A program made the position numbers and the translations under genes. A stretch of DNA of 64,000 nucleotides from Climacium dendroides (taxonomy: Eukaryota; Streptophyta; Bryopsida; Hypnales; Climaciaceae): contig OX467091.1 of NCBI GenBank assembly GCA_950106755.1, positions 5,349,538 through 5,413,537 of the forward strand, read 5' to 3'. The notes under the pieces were generated by a model. It did no database searches, was not told where the DNA came from, and saw only the letters and a list, made by a program, of their open reading frames with translations. Shown here piece after piece: positions 12,222 through 24,182 of the stretch (position 1 is its first letter; each line of letters starts with the position of its first letter).

Positions 12222-15200
12222 TTACATAAGGAGGGTAAGTTGTAGTTTAGGGCGGTTTGGTTGGGGTTCAACAACTTCAATCCGCACACGGACAGTATTC
12301 AACACTTTGAACGTCCGGCTTTCATCACTACTGCGTATTGTCTGGTTCTCATCATCTACTATCCACATCCCATTAGCTGCACTCTCGGAAGTTCCCTTGG
12401 CTTCTTTTCCTACCAGGTATACGGGCCCTTCTATTCCGAACCTGCAACACCGATTAGGTATTCTATGAGCGCAACAGAAGAGAAAAAACAAAAAGTTCTC
12501 TCGACCCGGTGCCTATCAAAGTACCTGCGAAAACATCTTTGTAGAAACCAAAATTTATATGTAAAAAACAAGTCGAAAATAGAAGAGATCCTTGTAATCC
12601 GATTCCAATGGAAGAACGAGACAAGGAGACGAGCAACTTACTTGGGAACAAAAACTATAAATCCATTGGATCTAATTTTAACGATTCTGGACTCCTCCTC
12701 AGTTGGCCTGTAGATGTTCAGCATACGCCCAATAAGGTGAAAAGCAAGGAAAAACAGTTTTCATAATTCATTATTTCTATGAAAATGCACATGAAATTCG
12801 AAACTTCGAGACAAGTTGACTCACCGTTTTTTGAAAAAGATGACTGTATGGAGCTCAACGGATGCTCGACCGGCCATTTGAGCATTGCGATGCCGGTAAT
12901 TTAAATCTGTACAACGCAGAGGAAACAAATCCATCAGTTGAAGCCGGCACATGCAGCAAACCGGATTACCAAGAGAAAAACATGCCGAAGCGGACAACCG
13001 GGTGTTACCTAATGTCCCAGCACACGTGCACCAAAAAGACCCGAAAGAAAACGAAGTCATGACGTAGGAATGAGATACTTACTGTCAGTAAGGTTTGTAA
13101 GAGTAGAAGCGTCCCTTAATTGTGGTGGTAGAGTGCTCAAGCCCAAAGCTGCAGCAAGCAGTCTGTGCACTATCACATCTGCAACGGAGCATTCACATGG
13201 TTTGAGAACCAACAGAAAACACTCAAATAAACAAAACAACACCCAATTAGGGACTACACAACTTGGGCTGCATTAATATCTACATCTACCCAACCTGCAA
13301 TAGATTTTAAATATGCTCAAGCCCTGATCAATTTTCCTGGGTCAAACGTGGATAGGCAAAGAAAGAAGAACCTGCATATCTCCGAATCGGAGAAGTAAAA
13401 TGTGTGTATAGCGGAGCAGCAAGTCCATAATGAAGATATTCAGGGAAGCTAAGTTCACCGCTGCCAAAGTACACAGCCTGTTTGCCAAGTGTTTGAACAG
13501 AAGCAGCGGTTAAAAGTGACAAATAAAATGAAGGACGAGACTGGAGTCCAGATTGAATAAGTACAAACAGAGCATTTTTCAACTCCAGTTCTTCGGACAA
13601 CCATACATCTAAACCATCTCTGGGAATTAGACCCAAGTGGACAGGATCAAAGAACTAACCTGTGTCATACACCGAGTTGCTAGGATTCGAATGAGCTTGT
13701 TGAAGTAAGGATCGTCACCCTACAATGTAAACAAAACACAATGCCTGTCATCTATAAATTGTATTTGACTTTCGTGTTCAATCATAGTCTAATAAGAAGG
13801 GAAAGGACAATTGAACAGGTGGACTTACCACAGCATGATCCAAGGAGTCAGCAAGTGACTTGGACGAAGATATATCCAACTTCACTCCAACAGCAGCTGC
13901 CGTCCGTAGCAATGGTTCAAACATTTGAGGAGTTGGCTCTGGATGCCGCCTGCAACCTCAAATACTCATTGATCAACTTCACATACAATATATGCAGTCC
14001 CGTTTGGCAGACCAATCCAGCAGTCCAATGCACTACAAAAAAAATAACCCTGGGACATCATATCTTCATGCTCGTACTCAGAAAACAGTTTGATGGAATG
14101 TATTCCAAGCTCCGTGTTTTCAAAATTAAGTGAGCTACTCATTCACATACCTCAGCAAGGAGCATGAAGGAAATTCCTGCAAGATTTTCCCAGCTACTGA
14201 CATGTTGGCAGCAAGCATGAATTCCTCAACCATCTGATTGGCTTCCCGTACTTGATACATGCCTGTATCAACAATAGTAAGAAAAATCTGTCAATTCAGG
14301 ATACTGCAATTGTCTGTCCCCTAAAATGATCTTGTGAAGTAATAACAGTAAAAATATTTCCAACAGAAGGATAGACTCACCGACATCAAGGGGGTCATGT
14401 GTCTCTGTGTCAATTTCGAACTTGACCTCGGGTGATGCGAGGGTTAGGGCTCCACGCTCGATACGTCTTAATCGCATAATCTGTAGGAACAAAATGTATA
14501 TTCTTAAGATTTCTCGTACTGCCTCATACAGGATGTAAGAGCCAATACTAGCTTAAATAAAACGAATCTAGTACCACAATAACTTACGCTTACACGATAT
14601 TCTAAAAGAAAATCTCTATCACTCGTAACTACCCAATGTACCTTCGCTAGTCTGTTCATGTTCCGGAGATCCACTGTCAACCCATCCTCCATACGACTGC
14701 CAAATGTCACAAGGAAAAAAACGTCACATCAATGGCTTTAGATATAGTCGATCCGTGAATCATAACAAATGAAAGCTGGGTACAGAAATCCAACAACATT
14801 CTCAAGTTTTTAACATCAAGAAATATCGTGTATCTGTATACCCAATGCAAGAAAAATAAAGAAGCTGAGAGAGCAGACAAACCTGTCATCCATGCGAGCT
14901 TGAGCTTCTATGTATGATAGAGCGGCGCTTGACTTGATGACACTCTTCGTAAACCGCACTGATTCAATTTCCGCTTCTGATGTCATAATCTGAAATCCAG
15001 CAGTAAATGATAAACATGTGAAGATATCAGTTTGACGCACAACAAGGGGGGAGAAGGGCCTACAAATCAGAAACTTCAAATTAAAGCAGCGTACTCCTAC
15101 TCGTACACCCAATTGCTCGTTCGTAGAAGCGACAGAATATTGACTAAAAGATTTCACAAAGCTCACGACATACCCAAATGACTGAGAACGCAAGCCTTTC

Positions 15201-18200
15201 AACATCTGCCCGAAGAGAACATATATCTGCGCACAACAAAACCATATCAGCTGATTAAGCATAATCATACATATCCTATTATAGTGAAGGCGAGTTACAT
15301 CAAACAATAGTTATGGCTTGCGTTTCGTATTAAAAACCTTCAGTCAGGGGTTTGGGCAGCATATCAATGCGTCTTTCAACCATGTACACTGATGTGCCTC
15401 GCTGTGATGCTTCCACATCAAGTGGCAAGTTTGGTAGCACAAAATTAGTAACGTCTGCAATGTCTGTGATGCGTCCAGTCAAGGACGCTTCTCTAATCAC
15501 CATTACATTCACCTACTGGAAAAAGGTAACATAATGACTTATGAATTTATATCTGCATTTAAATATGACCACATGCAAGAAATGTCTTTCAAGCTATGCA
15601 CTAGCTTTCTTCAATTTTAAAATCAAACCAGAGACAAAATGTCGTTGAGCATGTTAAATCCAGAGACAAACCCAAAGATGAAGAATCCGACGTAAGTAGG
15701 AATTAAAAATGAGGATACGCACTCCAACTTCGAAACGACCGTCGGGCAAAGGTGTACAATGAAGTGCATCATCAATGTCCTTGCAGCCTGCACAAAAGTA
15801 AACAGCATTTGTTCATTTTTGCTACTTCATAAATGAGTGAACAAGAAAAGCAATGCCAGTTGATGACTACCAATTGGATCGACGCTGAAAATACGAACGT
15901 GGCGAAGATCCTGGCGCTGATTTTTCAAGTGTTCCTCTTCTGAGAAGGACCAAGGGAGCGGTGGAAGGCACGCTAACACTGCTTCGGAAAATGGCCGACT
16001 ATTAATGTCATTCTCAATGAGCAGAACCTGCGAGAACCAGGAGATGTCATGAAACACAAACCGAGAAATAGCAATCGTTCTCTAAGCAATGCACCGCTGA
16101 TCGAAAAAGGTGTATTCGCTTTGATAAAGGTTACAAAAAGACAAACTCACATCACTCTCTGTAGCACGATCTCCGATGTCTCCGATCGTGCGCACATAAT
16201 GGCCGCTTGGATATCTTGACGTCGGTTCCCAGGAATCCACTGATACCATAATTCGCTTATCAATCAGGTTAGCAAGCTGACGAGTCTGGATGCGAATCTT
16301 AGGGATTCGACGATCGGCTGAAACAAACAATGCATTAACAGTACTTCCGCTTCCTCCAGGCATCTTCATGGGTTCAATAGATCCACAATATCTGGAACAA
16401 CACAGAGGTAAGTGAGTAGATGTGATACTCAAACATACTAGAACCCTGAACTTACATTTGAGACAACAAAACTTACTGGCGCCAGTTCCGTTTGATGATG
16501 CCAATAACTCGTCCAGTGGGTCGACTTGTTGCAGACTTTCCATCGACAGTTTGAACCACTACCTCTCTGGGAGCATCATCCGCACTTGCGGGGACCAAGC
16601 CCACCTGCTCTTCTTCTTCCTCATCTGCAGAGATATTGCTCTTACTTAGAGCCCAACTAGCAAACCACCCCAAAGAACCGAGACTCCATAATTTCATAAT
16701 GACGAGTTTGATTGATCGTATTGTGACAAAAATAATACAGACGGAGCCAAAGTTTATGTCACCAGAGCCAGTAAAGAACATAGCATGCGCTAATAAAAAA
16801 AACATTAGCATTGAAAAAAATACAGTCTTCATAAGATCCACCCAAAAGTGTTAAGAAAATACTACGTCCACTTTGAGACTCTTGGTCCTGTGGGTGTTGA
16901 CAGTAGCCACAAGATAATAAGTATTTAATTACCATCTCTGTCGGCGATCTTCCCCGCTTCACTCCCAACCCAGGACGATTGCGGCAACAGCTCAACGGCA
17001 ACAACGTCGCCATCGAAAGCACGGTTCATGTCTTGCCTGCCATGAATCAGAATTTCACTCCCCACGCTTTCACTTCCAACGTACGCTTCGAAGGGATTGT
17101 AACGATTCACTCTTAATTTCCCCTGATGGAATCGTCCATTGTGTAGACCTGCTGTAATCTCTGACATCACCTTGTGCTGTAATCAAGTCACCCAAGACAT
17201 AAATCAGCATGAAGAAGGATAAAGTAATACAGAATCACTACTCCAGCACATTCTAAGACATAGAGCTCCCTGTGCTGATCTCAATGGTCAACTCAAGTAA
17301 AACCGTAGTAACAAGGACGTCTGATAAAAGATATACCTCTCCATAAACAACCGCTTTCTTATTGGGGCGCAAATCGTCCACCCCGTCAACATCCATAGCA
17401 TCAGATCGTGCTACTAAGTCTAGCAATTCAGGCTTCCCTAACGACTGAACATAGGTATCAACTGCAAGAAGAAAATGGTCAAATAGCAGTCTTGTCAGTA
17501 TTGGATTGTGCTCGCCAACTCAAGGACAAGTGGGGCAATACGGAAAATGGAAATCATTACACTTCCTAGCGAGCAATTAGAAAAGCTAAGCATGCATCTC
17601 ACGCACCAACATACAAAGCAGTTAGTATCGTAGAAATCAATATACCTGTTTCAGCAACGATACCATCCTCACGGGCTTTCCTTCTGTTGTCCATGTCATT
17701 AGTGAGCAGCAAAACTTTCGCAGCTCCGAGATGATGCTGGTACCATTGACTCGCCACTCTAATGGCTGCCAATGTATAACGAAGCAACGATCAGTTGTAC
17801 ATCTTAAACCTACGAACACGTCTTACCATATGAGGAACAACGAATTCAAGCTACAAACCCTACGGCACAAGCAGAGGCAGAACGAAGAGTAACAAAACAC
17901 ATTACCTCGGTCGTTTCGATCATTAGGTGTCTCATTAGCCAATGCCTTTATATAAGTATCCCTGCATGCGCAAGTAAGAGATGTTCAGTGATTCAATGGG
18001 AAAGTAAGGATCATGATCAAAGCAAACATGTTTTCAATCATTCAATCCCTAAACAATAAAGCCTAGATACACCATTAAATATCCCAGTTGATAAGTTTGC
18101 TTTCAAAAAGAATATTTGAGACAAGTGACGTGAAATAATTTGTGCATTGAAATTGACTATAATATTCCACTATAATATTAGTAATAAATCTCCATCCAAT

Positions 18201-19424
18201 TAAATTTCAAGCTTTAAACTTTGACTAATCATAATCGATTAAGTTGTGTATTAGAATATATATTTTGATATGACTGCTTCGAAATTATGTTAACTATTTG
18301 GTCAGAAACAAAATGGAAATTGCTGGAAACAACATCAAAACTACCCCCAAATATAGTCTTTTCTAAAACTGAGATGAAGTTAATTTGTAAGCAATTTGTA
18401 AAAATTTTGATGTTTGAAGAGTTTAGATTTAGAATGTCTAAACTTAACATTTGACTAGATACAACATTGATCTAGATTAAGAATATTAAATTTAGTAGTT
18501 AATATGAACTTTAAGACAAACCAAGAATAAATTTTGAAAAAACATGAAAATCCACCACGGATAACTTCTCAAAGAGACCTTGCAATCATACTACGGATGC
18601 GCAGAGCTTGAAAGCCAAAGTCCGTGTTCTGAAAAACCAGGATAACGCATACAATGGTCGAAGAAATCGTACTTATGGTTTTCATTTGAGAACACAAAAA
18701 AGTGACGTAGAGGGTTGTCAATAACTGTTCGAAGGCGATTGTAGATACTCAAGTTTTTGTTCTTCACTTCTTCCAGCACCACCGCGAGGACCACCACGTC
18801 ACTCATAACCTCGTTCTCCAGTAAATCCATCTGATCCATGTTCTCGACAGAGAATAATAAATCAATATTTGCCAAGTTTTCCCTCTGAAACAGCTTAGAA
18901 TTCCCATGAAATTATAATGCCGTAGCCTCGTAAAAGAATTGACGTTAAAAAGCAACACATTGTCCGAAAGTAAGACCTGATGAAGAGCAACATTAGTGTC
19001 AATCACGATAATATTGCGAGCAGTCTCTCTCAACTTCGCTCGGGCTTTATCACATGTCGGACAGAATAGCGCTCCGCACGCAATATCGTCACGCAAATAA
19101 TGTTCTCGAACCACCTGCACCAAAAATCAACCAATTCGCTCAATTGAACGTTGCATCCTTTCTCCACACGCCAATGAAATCGTTCCCTATCTCGACCAGC
19201 TGCTCCAAACTAATCCCCTTATTGACAATTCTAGGTGCAATACATCGCTCAAAAACTCGTTTTCCTGTTTCACGCAACAGCTGAATAAACCTTAAACCCT
19301 AAACCTGAAACCTGAAATTCCAAATAATGCCTCGTACTTAAAAAGAAGTTCGATTCATCAATTAGCCTACCTTAACAACTTTTCCATGGCGAGTTTTCCG
19401 AACGAAGGACTTGTTGGACAGCAT
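12222..19424 (-). CDS. RRP44A: Exosome nuclease RRP44/DIS3 (PIN endonuclease plus RNB exonuclease)
   Basis: This is the catalytic subunit of the nuclear/cytoplasmic RNA exosome, combining a PIN endonuclease with a processive 3'-5' RNB exonuclease. I joined 24 exons: 19424-19371, 19114-18977, 18830-18673, 17961-17906, 17765-17646, 17461-17337, 17176-16933, 16624-16477, 16391-16151, 16027-15871, 15787-15719, 15463-15338, 15226-15174, 14989-14883, 14696-14642, 14480-14381, 14262-14151, 13949-13829, 13719-13660, 13477-13372, 13178-13083, 12906-12825, 12707-12642, 12441-12222. They sum to 2814 nt, or 937 aa, with every phase matching; the plant enzyme is about that size. Motifs: a CR3-type Cys cluster (CGALFCPTC), PIN acidic residues in [23 protein letters not shown] and TNDMDN, RNB catalytic [13 protein letters not shown] near residue 481, [21 protein letters not shown], and a C-terminal S1 region. 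Both active sites look intact. A telo-box AAACCCTAAA lies in intron 1. Confidence 0.95.
16665..16896 (+). mobile_element. Diverged piggyBac-like MITE in RRP44 intron 7
   Basis: It shares the internal order of the family: a TTGATTGATC...ATTGTGA block, the AGTTTATGTCACCAGAGCC(A)GTAAAGAACATAGCAT core, then an A-rich half. The ends are degraded (CACCCCAAAGAACCGAGA versus reverse complement CACCCACAGGACCAAGA) and no TTAA survives. It lies antisense to RRP44. Confidence 0.45.
17962..18672 (-). other. Large RRP44 intron 3
   Basis: This 711-bp intron is the longest in the gene. Its middle (about 18060-18560) is far more AT-rich than the flanking exons. I find no inverted ends or open frame that would identify an insertion. 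Confidence 0.4.
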
Positions 19425-19920
19425 GGTGAAAGCAGAACACAACACGAAACGCGGGAACCTGCACTTCCGCCTCTCTTGAAACACCACTACACCACCAACT
19501 GACACATCAAAAACCGCTTGTCACCCCGGAATCATACACCACAGCACTGCGATCCTCAAAAACAAGAACCTCAAGCCACCAAGGATTGAACCCTAGACGT
19601 CAAGCCCTGTTCGCCATAGCCAGCAGAACCATTGCAACTGGCGAGTAGAGACATCGTTCGGAGAGCCTCGACAACAGGGCCTCGACAACAGGGCCTCGAC
19701 AACACGTCCAAAGGGAGTGCTCCCCTGCCCGCAAACTGCCCGCCAAAAAAAACAGTCAGACTCTGTGACCCCCGTCAAGACTGCGGGTATATCCGGGTTT
19801 CGATGGGGGTCGGTGCATCTCGTTCGTTTTGATTCCGATTGTGTTGCAACGAACTCTTCAGTCCGTCGACCTTTGTCCTTTCGAATACAGAGCTGGCTCT
19901 CGTGCGCTTCATATCGCAGG
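19425..19920. promoter_or_regulatory. Divergent promoter between RRP44 and the 132-aa protein gene
   Basis: The two start regions face away from each other across a short G+C-richer interval. It contains three exact or near-exact copies of the 14-mer GCCTCGACAACAGG at 19665-19706. A possible leader donor for the right-hand gene (CGCAG followed by GTACAT) lies at about 19920. A shared bidirectional promoter is inferred. Confidence 0.4.
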
Positions 19921-21756
19921 TACATCTCTCTAGCTTGATCCACTATGATTTCATGTTTTTTTTGTACCTTGATAGACGTTTCTGGTTCCGAAATGGGGTT
20001 TCGCGGTGTCGTGATTGGCACGGGGCATTTCAGATTAGGGTTTCTCTGGAGGTGGTTGTGCGTGATACTTCGGGGTTGATTTGTGCGGGAATTGTGTAGC
20101 TTGTATCTGGATTTTGGGTTCGTAGGAGATTTTTGCTAATCTGGTTCGGTATGATAACTCTAGAGTTGCTTGTGAGGATCGGTGGCATTGCTGATTTTGT
20201 TTGAGGATTTGGCTCTGGTAGGATTCAAGTTGTGAATTTTCTGTCCTTTTTTGGGTGTAGATTCGAAGTTATCAAGTTAACGCTTTAACTTTGGACATTC
20301 CCTATAATTTATGTAATGAGATTTGCATTCCTACACACTTTTTTGACCTAATTATTTTGATTCTCTTTTTGTAGTGCTTAATTTCGTTGATGCAATTGTG
20401 ATTTTTTGGTTATTGTTTACACATTAAGATGGACTATGACGTATTTACCTGTACTGGACCAGAACAATTGTGCTGTTTTTCGTTCCAATACTTGTACTGC
20501 AGCAGCTTCTGTTGTTGATGTGTAGCGCGGAGAGTTCCTGAATAGTGTTGATAAGTGTTGAAAACAGTCAGACGATTTTCCCGGGGTAGGCATGTTGGGA
20601 AGTCTGGTAATTGAAGTTTGTGGATATTGAAGACGAGTTGGGAATTCGAGAGAGTTCACTTATGCTTTTCTCTAGATTTCTGGTTCTGAAATGTGTTTTG
20701 ATGTTCTTGCTGTTTCAAAGCTTCTCTGAATTGCCAAAGAGAGATCTGGGATCTGAGGATTCAGTGCCTCGGTCGCGCCTTCTTCTTTTGAATTGGACGT
20801 AAGCTCTCGCATTCCCGTCTTTGGTGCTGTCTCTTGCTTGTTTGGATCGAGAGGAAGTTTTTTTTTACTATCTGAGCTGCTCTCTTAAATCTCGTAGAGT
20901 CAAAGACACCTTGGTGCTGAATCTTTGTCTTCGAAGCTTAATGTGAGGATCGTCATTCCTATTTGTCGAGTTCAGGGCATGACTTTTCTTTTTCTTGAGC
21001 AAGAGCTTAGTGCTATGTTTTCCGACGTCCGTTTCTGTCTTCCAGGTCTCCTACTTTTCTTGTCCGTGGCGCATTTGTCTTACGCAATCATTAGTGCTTC
21101 TTACTGAGCCAGAGAGTGTGACCTAATATGGACGTGTGTAAGAACAGAGCTGTGAGTTAAGAATGCGATGATGTTTTCAATTGGAAATAAGTGTTGCTCT
21201 CTCTAGCTCGTTTGGATCAAGAGAAAGGTCTTTGAATAACTGGGCTTCACTTTCCGATCTCCTGGATTACTTTGTTGCAGGACTCTCTCCCCGAAGCTTA
21301 TTGTGAGGATTTTCACTCCTACTTGTCGAGTTGGAGGTATTTAACACTGGACTTCGCTTCCTCATTGGAAGAGCTAAGAGTTATGTTTCCAAGTTTGTTC
21401 CCTGCTTTTCCGAGAGTGTAACCTAATAGAGAAGTGTTTTAGAATTAGTGGTGAGAATTGCACTTGTAAGTTGTTGGATGAGGATTCTTCGCCTTCGTTG
21501 GTGATGATCATACTGATGATCAAATGGTTTGTAATGTATTCCGTCAGTGGTCGTACTCGTAAATCTCAGTAGCCTCTTCAGAATCTTCTTGGACGCATTA
21601 GATAATAGATGTTGAGTCACCTACTGGATGGATAGTCAAGCTTCCAGTATTCTATTTTGGATTACTTGAGTTGCAGTTTTTTATAGTCCTTAGGAGCGTA
21701 GCCAGCGTCGTTATGGAGCTTTTGATTGTGTGAGAAGGACGATCACCACAGAAGCT
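19921..21756 (+). other. Probable 5' leader intron region with a tandem duplication
   Basis: No coding exon is supported between the presumed leader exon and the ATG at 21757. The interval contains an imperfect duplication with about 360-bp period: GAAGCTTA(A/T)TGTGAGGAT occurs near 20934 and 21294, and the flanking GTTTGGATC(G/A)AGAG motif near 20840 and 21210. A long intron in the 5' UTR is the simplest reading. Confidence 0.4.
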
Positions 21757-23403
21757 ATGGCATCCAGAAATACATGGGAGGTGAGCTACGCGAAATTCCT
21801 GTAAATGCGAGTTAAAGAATCTTTTCAATTTATTAAGATCTGTCAATTCAATACGTGTTCTTTAACAGATAAATTATCTCTTAGTGGATTTATTTTTATC
21901 ATAAATTCTAGGTTTTTGAGTTTTGTTTTGCTGATGAGGAGTTTTGCGATTTTGTTCAGGGTGTCTTTTCGAGACCTAAGCCAGCTAGCTCCGTCTGGGA
22001 GATTCGCAAAGTGCAGAGAGGGTTGCGTTACGCAGGACTTTATGTACTGTTCGCTGGTGTCACTTACTTTTACACGAATATTAGGTGATTCTGCCTGTTA
22101 CGTATTCGGCTTTAGTAGATCAGTTTATGTTGAGGGTTGGACATTCACAATCATTTCTACGTGGTTCTGTTATCGGTCTCTAAAATTTTGGTCTAACAGT
22201 TCGATTTAATCTGTACTGTGGTCAATGTCGGCGTCGTTACCTGCTGGGTACCATTTCTGTCGAAGGAAATAGGAAACGATTAGTTTGTGTATTGTAATTC
22301 ACTCTGTTTCTTTATAATGATGCAGCACGAGAGCAGGAGTCCCAAGAACTGGTCAACCTTATAGTACTTATCCCGCTGGGACGGATATTCTATTTGATGC
22401 CACAGAGGTTCTTACTCGTACCCATTGGGTTTTGCTCATCTCATGGACAAGACATGGCGACCATTCTACTGTGTGGCGGAACTATTCTTACAGTTTCTTT
22501 GGCTTTTACCTACATATTATATTATTCAACTTTCGTGACGATTGTAGATTTGCATTTGTATCTACGAAGAAGAGGAACTAGTGCATAAGGATTCTGCCTG
22601 ATGAAGAGGGCTATTAAGAATTTTCAAGGCCTCCTTCTTTAGGTCTTAGGTTTTGAAGGGACCTAATTTAAATAGAAGACAGAGTTAGGAACCAAGTAAC
22701 TTATTTCAAGCTGTTTTGGAATATTGCTCTTCTGTGTTTAATAAACTGCAAATAAGTTGGAGTCGAATATTTTTATTCTTGATACTCGATTACCTCAGCC
22801 ATTGAACAATCAAGTAAAATGAATCAGCGCGATACTATGTCATTGTGGTATACTGATCAGGTCGTGTAGGGACTTTCTAATTGGTTTGTTTCTGGCCCTT
22901 TTTTTACCAGCTCTATAAATCAGCAATTGGCAATATTTACGAGGAGGAGGATTGGGGCCCTCTTGAGTATGCCATCATGGCGAAGCATTTTGATCGACAG
23001 GGGAAGACCCCTTACATGTATCACTCAGTGAGTATTTCTTTTTCTTGATAGTAGTGTCTAGATGTGCGAATGTCTTCCTTTGTTAACTTGTTGGATTCAG
23101 GCTGTTGTAGTTTTTTCGTAGATATGAGTATAGATATAGATGTATTCAGTTCTGCATGAGTAGCGAGTCCATACCCTGAAAACTACAGTAAGTTGGAATA
23201 TAGAAATTGTTGATACAGAAGATGGGAAAGCGGCAGCGCCTTGACTAAGCTCAAGTCATTGAAATGAGAGACTGAGGACAGTCAGGTGTTTGTGTGGGTC
23301 AATATCCGGTCATTCATTTACTAATTAGTTGGCCGGTTTTGGTGTGTTGCAGCAATACATGACACATCTGCTATCGAGTGGCCAGCTGAAAGGCCCATTT
23401 TAG
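21757..23403 (+). CDS. Small conserved one-span membrane protein, possibly mitochondrial (132 aa)
   Basis: Five exons, 21757-21780, 21960-22084, 22326-22407, 22911-23027 and 23353-23403, join in frame to 132 aa. The start MASRNTWE is followed by a basic VWEIRKVQRGLRYAG segment and one hydrophobic stretch, LYVLFAGVTYFY (about residues 33-45). A soluble tail follows, ending YHSQYMTHLLSSGQLKGPF. The high Arg before the span and the small size fit a mitochondrial inner-membrane subunit. From memory the tail resembles small plant proteins described as complex I (ESSS-like) accessory subunits such as At2g42310, but I could not check this. All splice sites are GT-AG with matching phases, so the gene model is much firmer than the function. 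Confidence 0.7.
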
Positions 23404-23966
23404 ATCTATGTTCTGCCGTTTTGCCAATAGATTCATGAGTTTGCTTACTATCTTTTGGGAATTCGTCTCCGAATCTACCAGACCTCATTTGTGTAACTTT
23501 GTGGTGAAGGTAGCATTTCATTCTATACGCACAACAGGAAGACTGATAATCAACTACTTGGCAGTTTCCTTTAAACAAAAAGCACAAAAGTGCCATTTTG
23601 GTCTCCTTGTCAATACTTTCAATTGCCTCATAAATCATTTCTGTTTCCCTTGTTTTGTCCCTAAGAGTCTTCCAAGTGAGCTGGTTAGCGATTTGTGCAT
23701 AGTATATATGCAATGAGGTTTGTCACATGGGGGCCTATCTTATCTCAGAACCACTTGTTAAGTGTTTCTTCTGACTTTTAAAACTGAAATATGCTCAAAA
23801 CTTTTGCTTGCAGGCCCTAGTTGCACGAACTTTGGGTTTGTCAAATTTTGAAAGACAAGTCAATGCTCAGACCTGAGTCTCCCCGCTGAAGATGAAGCTT
23901 GATCTCAACTTGACTCAATTTGAAGGTTCAGCTTACTGAATTTTACAGTCTACTTTCTGAAGGAAT

Positions 23967-24182
23967 TTGAGATACAATGAACTTGAAGCTTACGATGTCT
24001 GTGAGAGAATAAAGAGAACGTTCGGTAGACCTAGATACCACTATCGTGATTCCTATTACAACATCCACGAGACCATCTTTGTTTTAGCCATTGGACTTCT
24101 AATTATCGAAACAAGACTAGAAATAGAACAGATCTTCGTAAATAATTGGTTTTCTGGGGTAGTAGGCTTCAACCTCCCCTGA
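23967..24182 (+). pseudogene. Unrecognised open fragment, second copy degraded at 11193-11290
   Basis: The frame encodes a hydrophilic part rich in Tyr/Arg (YDVCERIKRTFGRPRYHYRD) followed by a hydrophobic stretch, FVLAIGLLII. The core DNA from 23977 to 24085 has a diverged relative at 11193-11290, where stops and small deletions break the frame. Two copies in one window suggest a transposon or gene-family remnant. I do not recognise the protein. Confidence 0.35.
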
